Source: Deinococcus sp. KNUC1210
GTDB taxonomy: Bacteria > Deinococcota > Deinococci > Deinococcales > Deinococcaceae
Direction: 5' to 3'
Assembly: GCF_022344005.1 (NCBI RefSeq)
Contig: NZ_CP092189.1
Location: forward strand, 62,001 to 126,000
DNA: 64,000 nt
A program made the position numbers and the translations under genes. The number at the start of each line of letters is the position of its first letter. The first letter of the stretch is position 1. Positions 50,055 to 58,371 of the stretch are shown piece after piece. The notes below the pieces were generated by a model. The model was not told where the DNA came from and did no database searches. It saw nothing but the letters and a program-made list of their open reading frames with translations.

Positions 50055-51038
50055 TCAGTACGAGCCTGCCAGACCCGATTTGGCTGTCGCGAGGGTGTAA
50101 TCGCGGTCGGCATTGATGATCTTGGCCGGGTATTTGGTGCCCTTGGCATAGCCCTGGAGCGTGCGGAAGGCCGCCGGGCCAAAGCGCGGATTGCACTCCA
50201 CGTCGTAATTGATCTTGCCGTTCGCGACGTTCTGCACACCCTCGCGCTCGCCGTCAATCGACAGCACCAGCACATCTTTGCCGGGCTTCTTGCCTGCCGC
50301 CTCCAGCGCCGAGATCGCGCCGATTGCCATCTCGTCGTTATGGGCATAGATCACGTTGGCGTCGGGGTGCGCCTGAAGCAGCGTCTCGGCCACCTGACGA
50401 CCCGTATCACGGGCGAAATTCCCGCTCTGGCTGGCCAGAATCCTGAATCCTCCCGCCTTCTTGATGGTGTCGTCGAATCCCTTCTTGCGGTCGTTGGCGG
50501 GGCTGGCCCCGGTGGTGCCTTCCAGCTCGATGATGTTTTTCTTGCCCGCGTTGTTCTTGATCAGCCAGTTGGCGACCCGTTGCCCTTCCAGAATGAAATC
50601 CGAGCCGATGAAGGTCACGTAGTCGGCTCCGGCCTTCGACAGAGCCGGGTCAATGTTGCGGTCGAGCAGAATGACTGGAATCCCAGCGTCCCGCGCTTCT
50701 CTGACCACCGGAGCCAGCGGCTTGTCTTCACGCGGCGAAAGGAAGATGGCATCGACTTTCTGCGCGATCATGCTGCGAACGTCAGCGACCTGCTTGGCGG
50801 TCGAACCCGCCGCATCGGTGTACACCAGCTGATAGCCGAGCCGTTTGGCCTCGTCCTGCATGCTCTTGGTCTGAGCCAGTCGCCAGGGATTGTTGCTCTC
50901 GGTCTGTGCGAAGCCCACGCGGTACGTCGGTTTGACGGCCAGTTTGGGCAACATCCCCTGTGCCAACACCGTCCCGGTTACCAGCGCGAGCGCGACCATC
51001 CCGACCTGTGCTCTGCCAACCTGTCCTCTTCGTTTCAT
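50055..51038 (-). CDS. Periplasmic sugar-binding protein, YtfQ-like
   Basis: A 327-residue exported binding protein of the PBP1/ribose type. Signal peptide MVALALVTGTVLAQG; mature part with VGFAQTESNNPWRLAQTKSM, KVDAIFLSPREDKPLAPVV, IPVILLDRNID, ELEGTTGASPANDRKKGF, YAHNDEMAIGAI and SIDGEREG. The segments LDRNID, GTTGAS and RKKGF match E. coli YtfQ, which binds galactofuranose, much better than RbsB. The ligand is therefore likely a hexofuranose. It is the first gene of the operon and has a good promoter. Confidence 0.88.
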   Translation of the reverse strand: MKRRGQVGRAQVGMVALALVTGTVLAQGMLPKLAVKPTYRVGFAQTESNNPWRLAQTKSMQDEAKRLGYQLVYTDAAGSTAKQVADVRSMIAQKVDAIFLSPREDKPLAPVVREARDAGIPVILLDRNIDPALSKAGADYVTFIGSDFILEGQRVANWLIKNNAGKKNIIELEGTTGASPANDRKKGFDDTIKKAGGFRILASQSGNFARDTGRQVAETLLQAHPDANVIYAHNDEMAIGAISALEAAGKKPGKDVLVLSIDGEREGVQNVANGKINYDVECNPRFGPAAFRTLQGYAKGTKYPAKIINADRDYTLATAKSGLAGSY

Positions 51039-51161
51039 AGGGTGCCCCCATGACAGTTGGAATGGCTTCAGATGTGGTGCACCACCAAGGTGCAGACCAG
51101 GAATACGACCAGGAACCTGCGGAACAGGGCTGGGCCTTAACTGTCAGATTTGAACAAATGA

Positions 51162-51190
51162 AACATACCAAGTTCGTGGTTAAATGTCAA
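51162..51190 (-). promoter_or_regulatory. Promoter of the ytfQ-like operon
   Basis: On the minus strand a perfect -35 TTGACA (51185-51190) is followed after 17 bases by TATGTT (51162-51167). Transcription would start near 51155, leaving an untranslated leader of about 115 bases before ATG 51038. Confidence 0.7.
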
Positions 51191-51321
51191 TTTTTTTCGA
51201 TGTTAATGCCCAAAACTGGAGGCATTCACGGGGTGCGTGTTCCGCTGAAAGTGTGTATGGGCGAAAGTACCGTGTAGTACGACCCGCGCTGACACGGCAA
51301 GAGCGCCCGAATCTGGCCTGA

Positions 51322-51366
51322 CTTGTATTACCACCAATAAACTTGTAAATTTGGCGGCAATACAAG
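51322..51366. promoter_or_regulatory. Long palindromic operator at the regulator promoter
   Basis: CTTGTATT at 51322-51329 is the exact complement of AATACAAG at 51359-51366, and the next bases (CC, CC and AA) also pair, with two mismatches. A weak promoter (TTGTAT at 51323, 17-base spacer, TAAATT at 51346) lies inside it, and the right arm overlaps the AAGGGG ribosome site of the regulator gene. This fits autorepression by the ArsR-type protein. Confidence 0.6.
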
Positions 51367-51376
51367 GGGTGCATGA

Positions 51377-52339
51377 ATGCCAATCGCCGGAAGCAGAACA
51401 CTAGTCGCGGAGGGTCAGCGGGCGCTGGCTGTCGTTCGGGCACTGGACAGTGAAACTCGGCTGTCGATGCTCAGTCTGCTGTCGCACAGTCCGATGAACG
51501 TTTCGGAACTGACGGCGGCGATGCAGCTTCCACATTCAACGGTGAATTTTAATCTGAAACTGCTGGAAGATGCCGGACTGCTGGAAGTGCAGTACATGCC
51601 CGGCACACGCGGGCGGCAAAAGCTCATCAGCAAGCGCTACGAGGAAATTCTGATCAAGGTACCGGGTGCGGCGGTCACGGCCCAGCCGAACATCGTGGAA
51701 ATCTCGATGCCGATCGGAAACTATCGCCGCTCGGACGTGGTGCCGACCTGTGGTCTGGCGACCGAATCCAAGCTCATCGGCATGATCGACGATCCGCGTT
51801 CCTTCTTCGAGCCGGAGCACGTGTTTGCCCAGATCATCTGGTTTCGGCACGGCAGGCTCGGCTACGATTTTCCCAACAATCTGCCGCACGGAGCCGAGGC
51901 CTCCGAGCTGGAAATCTCGCTAGAACTGTGCTCGGAAGCGCCGGAACACGATATGGACTGGCCCTCCGACATCACGGTCTGGGTCAACGGCGTGGAGCTG
52001 GGCACCTGGACGAGTCCGGCAGATTTCGGAGGCGTGCGCGGCAAGATCACGCCGCTGTGGTGGCCGATCAATCACAGCCAGTACGGCGTGCTGAAGCGCT
52101 TCAAGATCAACCGCGAGGGCACCTTTATCGACGGCAAGAAATCGAGTGACGTGCCGATAGACGGCCTGAAACTGACCGATCAGCACCAGATTCAGGTCAC
52201 GGTGGGCGTCAAGGACGATGCCCGGCATAAGGGCGGCGTCAACATCTTCGGGCGCAGGTTCGGCAACATCGAACAGGACCTGCTGATGCGGCTGTGGTAC
52301 GAGTTCCGCGAGGGTGAGCGGCCCTACATCATCAAATAA
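51377..52339 (+). CDS. ArsR-type transcriptional regulator with C-terminal beta-rich domain
   Basis: A 320-residue regulator. Residues about 15-95 form a winged helix (RALDSETRLSMLSLLSH, then MNVSELTAAMQLPHSTVNFN and AGLLEVQYMPGTRGRQKL). The remaining 220 residues are beta-rich (LEISLELCSEAPEHDMDWPS, ITVWVNGVELGTWTSPADFG) and may sense a sugar ligand; no Cys-based metal site is seen. It is divergent from the sugar importer and likely controls both that operon and itself. ATG 51377 has AAGGGG 8 bases upstream; an overlapping out-of-frame ATG at 51373 is ignored. Confidence 0.82.
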   Translation: MPIAGSRTLVAEGQRALAVVRALDSETRLSMLSLLSHSPMNVSELTAAMQLPHSTVNFNLKLLEDAGLLEVQYMPGTRGRQKLISKRYEEILIKVPGAAVTAQPNIVEISMPIGNYRRSDVVPTCGLATESKLIGMIDDPRSFFEPEHVFAQIIWFRHGRLGYDFPNNLPHGAEASELEISLELCSEAPEHDMDWPSDITVWVNGVELGTWTSPADFGGVRGKITPLWWPINHSQYGVLKRFKINREGTFIDGKKSSDVPIDGLKLTDQHQIQVTVGVKDDARHKGGVNIFGRRFGNIEQDLLMRLWYEFREGERPYIIK

Positions 52340-52533
52340 CCGGGACTCTTCGAAGTTCGCGTCAGAGCGCCCGGCACCGATGAAGACCCGAGCTGCAATC
52401 ACACAAGCTGAGAATCAGGATGCCTGTACCGACCGACAGTTGCGGCGCACGGGAACGGAAGCTTCCATATACTGAGGCAGGGCGCATCCTTCCGGCGACG
52501 CGCCACCGACATCCTGATCTCGGAGAACCATCC

Positions 52534-52842
52534 ATGATTGACCGACAAGCTGCCGCCGACGCCCTGGAACACACCGCCAACCTGCTGACCATCACCTCCG
52601 CCATGATCCAGATGCACGACGACTTCGAAGCCCGGAAGATGCTCTTTCAGCTGAGTACCGCGCTGAATGCCGCGCAGGCCAGAGCCGACTGGGGCAGCTT
52701 CGCCCGCACGCTGCTGACCCTGACTGCCCCCGCCGATCCCGAAGAAAGCGAGGCGTCGGCACAGATCCGCACCCTGACCGTCGAGTTCGTGGAGCAGCAC
52801 CCCGACCTGTTTCCCAGGCTCGACAAGGAACCGCTCAACTGA
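52534..52842 (+). CDS. Small hypothetical protein
   Basis: A 102-residue, mostly helical, acidic protein not recognised as any family. GGAG lies 8 bases before ATG 52534; an in-frame start further upstream at 52420 has none. It is convergent with the biosynthetic cluster and has its own unit. No signal peptide or membrane helix. Confidence 0.6.
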   Translation: MIDRQAAADALEHTANLLTITSAMIQMHDDFEARKMLFQLSTALNAAQARADWGSFARTLLTLTAPADPEESEASAQIRTLTVEFVEQHPDLFPRLDKEPLN

Positions 52843-52884
52843 AGCGCCTGCGCGTCCCCTGCTTCGCCCCCCGCTGACGGGTCT

Positions 52885-53226
52885 TCAGGCCTCGCCCCAC
52901 ACCTCTGCGGCAATGCCCGAGGCCAGTTCGTCGATGGTTTCGCGTTCGAGGGCGATAGGGTCGATCTCGCGGCCCAGGTCACGTTGCAGGCAGTACAGCA
53001 GTTCCACGCTCATCAGCGAGTCGAAGCCGATCGCGAGGAAGCTGCGGGTGCTGCTGGTGTCGGTGTCTGCGCCGCCCTGCTGCCGGATGAAGGCGATCTG
53101 GTGTTCGATGTAGCGCGTCAACTCGGTCAGGCGCTGCTGGGGCGTCAGTGGGTCGAGGGCGAGGAAGAGCTGGCCTTTGCCGCCCGCCGTGTTCAGAGTC
53201 GTCCAGTCGAGCATGGTATCGGTCAT
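52885..53226 (-). CDS. Stand-alone acyl/peptidyl carrier protein
   Basis: A 113-residue carrier with the phosphopantetheine Ser70 in GFDSLMSVELLYCL, a PKS-type ACP motif, preceded by a helix LTPQQRLTELTRYIEHQIAF as in post-module ACPs. It is the last gene of the cluster, starting 15 bases after the KAS III gene, with GGGAGG before the ATG. It likely carries an acyl group used by the KAS III-like enzyme. Confidence 0.82.
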   Translation of the reverse strand: MTDTMLDWTTLNTAGGKGQLFLALDPLTPQQRLTELTRYIEHQIAFIRQQGGADTDTSSTRSFLAIGFDSLMSVELLYCLQRDLGREIDPIALERETIDELASGIAAEVWGEA

Positions 53227-53241
53227 AGAGCCTCCCAGGAA

Positions 53242-54273
53242 TCAGTACACGAGGAGCACGCTGGCCCACGACAGGCCCGCGCCGAAGCCGCTGAGCAGCA
53301 GCGTTTCACCGCGCCGGATGTGGCCCGCCTTCAGAGTATCGTGCAGCAGGATCGGAATCGAGGCCGAGACGGTATTGCCCGTCGCGGCGAGATTGCGGTG
53401 GAGCCGGGCATCGTCGAGCTTCAGCCGGGCCTGCAATCCGCCCAGCACCATCGCCGACGCCTGATGAAACAGGAAATGCTGAACATCGTCGAGTGTCAGG
53501 CCATGAGCGGCAGCAAGCGCCTGGAGATGCGGCGGAACCATGCTGTACGTGAACTGCAACATGGTCTTCCCGTTCATGGCGATCTGGTCGCGGGTGCGGC
53601 GGTTGGGGCCGTCCTGCACCGTTTCCAGCGGCTCTGGCGGCGTGGGCAGACGCGCCGCGCCGCCCGGCACACAGAACGCTGCGCTCAGGCTGCCATCGGT
53701 GCCCCATGCCGAGCCGATCACCCGCGAGGAGCCAGGTGAGCGCGTCAGCAGCGTGGCCGCCGCACCGTCCGAGAAGAGGAGCCGGGTCGAGCGGTCTTCC
53801 GGCGAAATGAGTTTGGTGTAGGTATCGGCGGTCACGATCAGCACGCGCTGGGCCGCTCCCGACTCGATCAGGCCGTTTGCCACGATCAGACTGTAGACAA
53901 AGCCGGAACACGCCAGATTGATGTCGAGCGCCCCGACGCGAGCAGGCAATTTCAGCCGCCCGTGCAGCAGACAGGCGTTTCCCGGCAGGCGCTGATCGGG
54001 TGTCTGGGTGCAGAACAGCAGCAGATCGAGCGTTTCCGGCTGCACGGCTGGATCGGCAAACAGCTTCAGGCAGGCCTGCTCGGCCAGATCGAGCGCCGTC
54101 TCGTCGGGGGCGCTGAGATGGCGCACCTCCACGCCGGTATGTTTCGCCGCCTCCAGCACGTTCCACTCGGGAACCTGGGCGTGCAGTTCGGCGTTGGTCT
54201 CGGTTCTGGACGGCAGATGCACCGCCACCGCCTCGATTCTGGAGGAAAAACCCGTGCTGAACGCCGCTGTCAT
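53242..54273 (-). CDS. 3-oxoacyl-ACP synthase III (KAS III/FabH-like)
   Basis: A 343-residue thiolase-fold enzyme with the full KAS III triad: Cys122 in INLACSGFVYSL, His270 in FLFHQAS and Asn300 in AATGNTVSAS. It forms C-C bonds between acyl-CoA and malonyl-ACP, or in secondary metabolism transfers acyl groups to O or N acceptors (CerJ-like). It is coupled to the radical SAM gene by an ATGA overlap and followed by an ACP gene, so its role is within this cluster rather than in housekeeping lipid synthesis. Confidence 0.9.
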   Translation of the reverse strand: MTAAFSTGFSSRIEAVAVHLPSRTETNAELHAQVPEWNVLEAAKHTGVEVRHLSAPDETALDLAEQACLKLFADPAVQPETLDLLLFCTQTPDQRLPGNACLLHGRLKLPARVGALDINLACSGFVYSLIVANGLIESGAAQRVLIVTADTYTKLISPEDRSTRLLFSDGAAATLLTRSPGSSRVIGSAWGTDGSLSAAFCVPGGAARLPTPPEPLETVQDGPNRRTRDQIAMNGKTMLQFTYSMVPPHLQALAAAHGLTLDDVQHFLFHQASAMVLGGLQARLKLDDARLHRNLAATGNTVSASIPILLHDTLKAGHIRRGETLLLSGFGAGLSWASVLLVY

Positions 54274-55709
54274 GGAGCGGCCCTGCCGTCCGGTTCACTG
54301 CGCCCCGAGCCGATGCGCCCCGCCGCCTTCAGCTGGGCGAAATGCGCCTCGGTGATCTCTTCGACCCGGCCCTGCATCAGCGCGGTCTGGATGAGCGGCA
54401 CGCGGTAAGTGCCCTCGGGCGTCAGCCGGATGGCCTCCGGGCCGATGACGAGCAGCCCCAGTTCCTCGCAGGCCTGCCAGATCGGAGAGAACTCCTCCAG
54501 CACGTCGCGCCCGAAATTGCGGAGGTAACTCGCCCTGTCCACGCTCAGCGACTGGAGATTGCGAAACAGCAGCGACAGCCTCAGATCGGCGGGACTGCGG
54601 GCATAGCCGCATTCGACGGGGAGTGTTCCCTCGCCGAGCTGTCCGTAATAGCCGGGCAGGTTGCGCTGATTCATGAACGTCCAGCCGCCCGCTTCCGGTG
54701 AGCGGTGATGGCCCGGAAAATCGCTGATCGCCGCGTACCCCCACGCCCAGACATCGTGGGCATCGAAGCTGCGGCGGCACTCCTCGTAGATGAACCCGGA
54801 CGACAGTCCTTCATCCACCTTCTGAAAATCGGAGGGCGTGAGCTGCGCGTAACCGCCCTGTGCCAGCTGTTCTGCCGCCCCGAAGTACATCTCGCGCACC
54901 AGTTCCGGCGGGGGCAACTCGTCGCGGCGGTTCAGCGCAAAGTCGGTGGCTCCGCCCACGTTCAGCTCGTAATGCGTGATGTGCTGAACGCCGCTTTCCA
55001 TCAGGTCGTGCAGGTCGCGGTGCATGTGGGCCAGCGTCTGCTGCGGCCAGCCGTAGATCAGATCGACGTTGCAGCCCAAACCCAGCTCGGCGGCCCATTC
55101 CACCGCCTGAAACACGTGTTTTGGCTGCTGCATTCGCCCGCTCAGGCGGCTGAGGCCCGCGTCGAGCTGTTGCGCTCCCATGCTGATGCGCGTGACGCCG
55201 TGGTCTTTCATGGCGAGCAGTTTGTCGCGGCTGAAGAGTTGCGGAATGCCTTCGAGCGTGACCGGAGTACCGGGCGGCAGGCTGGGCAGCAGACCGTGAA
55301 TCATGTTCAGCAGGCGCGGATACTGATGCACTTTGAGCAGGTTGGGCGTTCCGCCGCCGATGAAGATGCTGCGCGGCGCGAGGGCCTGCCAGCGCTCGCG
55401 GTACTGCTCGCCCTCCCGCTCCAGCGCGTTCAGGTACACGTCCAGCTGATCCTGATTCTGGTAGCCCTCGGTGGGAAACAGGCAGTAGCCGCAGTGAGAG
55501 GGCTGCGTGACCAGACAGAAGGGCAGCGCCACATACAGCTCGCAGCTCGGGGCGTCGGTGCCGGGCAGACGCACATCGAGCGGCCCATGCTCTCTGTCCT
55601 TCCAGAAACGCGGCGACGGAAAACTGTGCAGCACCTTGTTGACCTGCCGCTGACGCAGATTGGTTTCCAGATAGCGCCGGGCGGCGGGCACAGTGTTCAG
55701 ATTGGGCAT
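54270..55709 (-). CDS. HemN-like radical SAM protein with unusual C-x7-C-x2-C motif
   Basis: A 479-residue radical SAM protein of the HemN/oxygen-independent coproporphyrinogen oxidase superfamily. It has IFIGGGTPNLL (SAM-binding GGGTP), TLEGIPQLFSRDKL, VTRISMGAQQLD and CNVDLIYGWPQQT, and a HemN C-terminal region. The cluster Cys are Cys65, Cys73 and Cys76 (PFCLVTQPSHCGYCLFPTE), a C-x7-C-x2-C spacing instead of the usual C-x3-C-x2-C. In secondary metabolism HemN-like enzymes act as methyltransferases or cyclopropanases. GAGGAG precedes ATG 55709. A heme role is unlikely given the neighbours. Confidence 0.85.
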   Translation of the reverse strand: MPNLNTVPAARRYLETNLRQRQVNKVLHSFPSPRFWKDREHGPLDVRLPGTDAPSCELYVALPFCLVTQPSHCGYCLFPTEGYQNQDQLDVYLNALEREGEQYRERWQALAPRSIFIGGGTPNLLKVHQYPRLLNMIHGLLPSLPPGTPVTLEGIPQLFSRDKLLAMKDHGVTRISMGAQQLDAGLSRLSGRMQQPKHVFQAVEWAAELGLGCNVDLIYGWPQQTLAHMHRDLHDLMESGVQHITHYELNVGGATDFALNRRDELPPPELVREMYFGAAEQLAQGGYAQLTPSDFQKVDEGLSSGFIYEECRRSFDAHDVWAWGYAAISDFPGHHRSPEAGGWTFMNQRNLPGYYGQLGEGTLPVECGYARSPADLRLSLLFRNLQSLSVDRASYLRNFGRDVLEEFSPIWQACEELGLLVIGPEAIRLTPEGTYRVPLIQTALMQGRVEEITEAHFAQLKAAGRIGSGRSEPDGRAAP

Positions 55710-55802
55710 GAAGTCTCCTCTCGCGGTTCAGCCGATACCGATGGCGGTCTTTTCCTCTTCCTCCTGTCTCTGGCCTGTCCCACAGGCAGCTTCACCGGAA
55801 TC

Positions 55803-56876
55803 TCAGCGCCCCCTCTCCCCCGCCCCGCTCAGGCCGGAACCGTCGAGGCCAGCCCAGTCCAGTTCTGCCGAGGGAAACAGCGTCATCAGGGTGCAGACAT
55901 TTGGAACCGGCACGAAACCGCAGGCCAGGAAGGTGGCGGCGTCGCGGAAATCGGGGCGCGGCAGCACGGCGACCCATGCTCCGCGTGCCGCGATGTCTGC
56001 CACACACGAGCGCAGCAGCTCACGTTTTCCCGCCGCCGAAAGGTCGTGCAGCAGCAGCAGATCGATCACCTCGGCGGGAATCCGGCCCCGGCCTTTCATG
56101 GGCCAGTGGAACGAGGTGGCAAACCCCTGCACGCCGCTGCCGTTCGAGGAAACCAGGGTGTGCGACACAGGCGACGCGGCGAGTTCGTGCCGCAGGTCGG
56201 CGGCATTCCAGAGCTGCGCGAGACGGTGACGCTGCGCCTCGGCATCAAGCAGCAGGTGGCAGGCGGCCAGATCGCCGGAGTGGAACGGACGGACGGGCGA
56301 ACCGGCACGAACAGCGGGCGCGGGCTGAAGCAGCGACAGCACCTTCAGCCCTGCCGCCTCGGCCGCGTTGTCCAGTTCTGAGGCCATGTGGCCCGCCTTC
56401 AGAAAGCGCATCCAGAACTGCACCGGCCCCAGCGTGCGGTAGCGCTTCGGAAAGGTGCGCTGAAACGACGACCAGAATTTGTAGGCGCTGGACGTGGGCG
56501 AGGAATTGACGTAGCCCAGAAAGAATTTCAGGTCGTGGGCGCGGTGCAGGCGCTCCAGCGTATTGATCAGCCGGGTCGCCACGCCGCGTGCGCCGTAGTC
56601 GGGGTGAACGCTGAGATAGCTGCCCTGCGTGCCTTCCACCGACTGCCCGTTCAGCCGCACCCGTACGCGGTCGGCCAGAAAACAGCCGACCAGTTGGCTG
56701 CCGTCGTAGGCCGCCAGATGAAACGACCTGTCTGGAGACTCCAGCATCTGCCAGCTCAGGTCAGCGGCGCTGTAGGTGGGGATCAGGTCGCGGGCGAGAT
56801 AGCGATCATTCCAGCAGGCATTGATGAAGGCGGCGAGATCGGCAGGATCGCCGCAAAATGGCCGGACTTCGATCAC
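55803..56876 (-). CDS. Tandem GNAT-type acetyltransferase
   Basis: A 357-residue protein with two GNAT-like halves. The first has the acetyl-CoA motif in YLSVHPDYGARGVATRLI; the second (from about residue 205, VRPFHSGDLAACHLLLD) has a similar fold but a weaker motif. It would transfer an acetyl or other acyl group to an amine, for example the amine expected from the aminotransferase. GTG 56876 overlaps the aminotransferase stop (GTGA), confirming the start. A 93-base gap separates it from the radical SAM gene. Confidence 0.82.
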   Translation of the reverse strand: MIEVRPFCGDPADLAAFINACWNDRYLARDLIPTYSAADLSWQMLESPDRSFHLAAYDGSQLVGCFLADRVRVRLNGQSVEGTQGSYLSVHPDYGARGVATRLINTLERLHRAHDLKFFLGYVNSSPTSSAYKFWSSFQRTFPKRYRTLGPVQFWMRFLKAGHMASELDNAAEAAGLKVLSLLQPAPAVRAGSPVRPFHSGDLAACHLLLDAEAQRHRLAQLWNAADLRHELAASPVSHTLVSSNGSGVQGFATSFHWPMKGRGRIPAEVIDLLLLHDLSAAGKRELLRSCVADIAARGAWVAVLPRPDFRDAATFLACGFVPVPNVCTLMTLFPSAELDWAGLDGSGLSGAGERGR

Positions 56877-58371
56877 AGAAACACCCCATGCCGCTGCAGA
56901 GTGCCGAGCGCCGTTTCCAGCCCGGAAACGATCTGCGCCGCGTCGTCTGCGGTATGCGCCGCCGACAGGTCGAGCGTCGGCAGCGTCTCCATGTACACGC
57001 CCTGTAGACGCAGATACAGCGTCAGCAGCCGCGCCGCCCGCACGTTGCCGGGGGTGAACGAGCGGAAATAGGAGCGGGCCGGATTGTGCGCGTCTGCCTC
57101 CGAGATGGTCGCCGGGTCGGGCGGATCGGTCTGAAAGCTGAACATCGAGTACAGCCGGGCGTGTCCGTCGAGACGCACGGGAATGCCCAGACAAGCAGCG
57201 ATTCGGCGCACGGCTGCTCCGATGTGCGCGTGATGGGCGTCGAGCGGTGCAAACAGCGCTGGCCCCGCCGCCCGGAGCGAACGCAGTTGCAGCAGCGAGG
57301 CGGTCAGCGCCAGCGAATTGGCGGCGTGCGTGGTGCTCATCCAGACCTTCTGGCCCACATAATCGCCCACCAGTCCGGCGGTGCTGGCGCGGCTGAGCAG
57401 TTCGGCCCGCCCCCCACCATGCTGAGCGGCACACCCAGACCCGCCGTGATCTTGCCGAACACGCTCAGGTCGGGGCGAAGACCGAACGCCTGCGCCACGC
57501 CGCCCGGCGCGAGGCGAAAGCCCGTGACCACCTCATCGAAGATCAGCGGAATCTGCCGCGCCGCCGTCAGGTCGCGCAGCCGCTGGGCAAACGCCTGCGC
57601 CCCGGTCAGATCGTTCATCATGAAGCGCGGCACAGGGTCGAGCAGCACACCCGCCAGCTCGGAGGCGTGCCGCTCGATCAGCTCCAGTGCGAGGTCGTCG
57701 CCGTAGGGCAGGATCAGAAAGTCTGCGCCCGCCGAGTGCGGCAGCCCGCCCGTGGCAAGTTCCGGCGCGATGCTGCCGAGCGGCCCCTCGCCCGGTCTGC
57801 CCGTCCAGGTGAGTGCGGTATTGACCAGCCCGCTCTCGTGCCAGCCGTGATAGCAGCCCTCGAATTTGGCGATGAGGGTGCGGCGCGTGTGAGCGCGGGC
57901 CAGCCGCACCGCCGCCGTCACCGCGTCGGCCCCGGAGTGCAGAAACGCGACCCGCTCCAGGCCCGGCACCATGCTGCACACCAGTTCCGCCAGCTCGACG
58001 CCTTCCTGCACGAAGTAGCCCGCCCCCGGCCTGCGTCCCAGCGCGGCCCGCAGCCCCTCCACCACCTCCGGCGGGTTGTGGCCCAGGATGCCGGAGGTGT
58101 AGCCCATGTGAGCGTCTATGTACTGGTGTCCATCGGCACACCACACATGCGCCCCCTGCGCCGATTCGGTGCAGATCGGCAGCAGCGGGCTGAAATACGG
58201 CAGCTGCGAGCGCCCCGCCGCCACGCTGTCCAGGCTGCGGGCGTGCCACTCCAGCGATCTGCGCTGCCGGGTCGCCACCTGCGCCGCCACGCCCAGCACC
58301 GCCCGGTTGCCGCCGCACAGGGTCGCCAGCGAGCGGCTCTGCTCGGCGCTGAGGGTCCAGCCAGCGGTCAT
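56873..58371 (-). CDS. Class III aminotransferase, glutamate-1-semialdehyde aminotransferase type (frameshifted)
   Basis: PLP enzyme of about 499 residues that adds or moves an amino group on an aldehyde-bearing substrate. Visible are FEGCYHGWHE, IFDEVVTGFR and the PLP Lys in VFGKITAGLG. The frame breaks at the C6 run 57410-57415; adding one base joins PLSMVGG to RAELLSRAS and continues through VGDYVGQKVWMSTTHAANSL. Start 58371 overlaps the reductase gene stop (ATGA). Acting right after a thioester reductase, it likely aminates the released aldehyde. It is probably not a heme enzyme, since no other heme genes are near. Confidence 0.85.

Noticed and set aside
54270..55709. Heme biosynthesis role for the HemN-like and GSA-aminotransferase-like genes
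   Set aside because: Both lie in one operon with NRPS, KAS III and ACP genes, the HemN-like Cys spacing is non-canonical, and no other heme genes are present.
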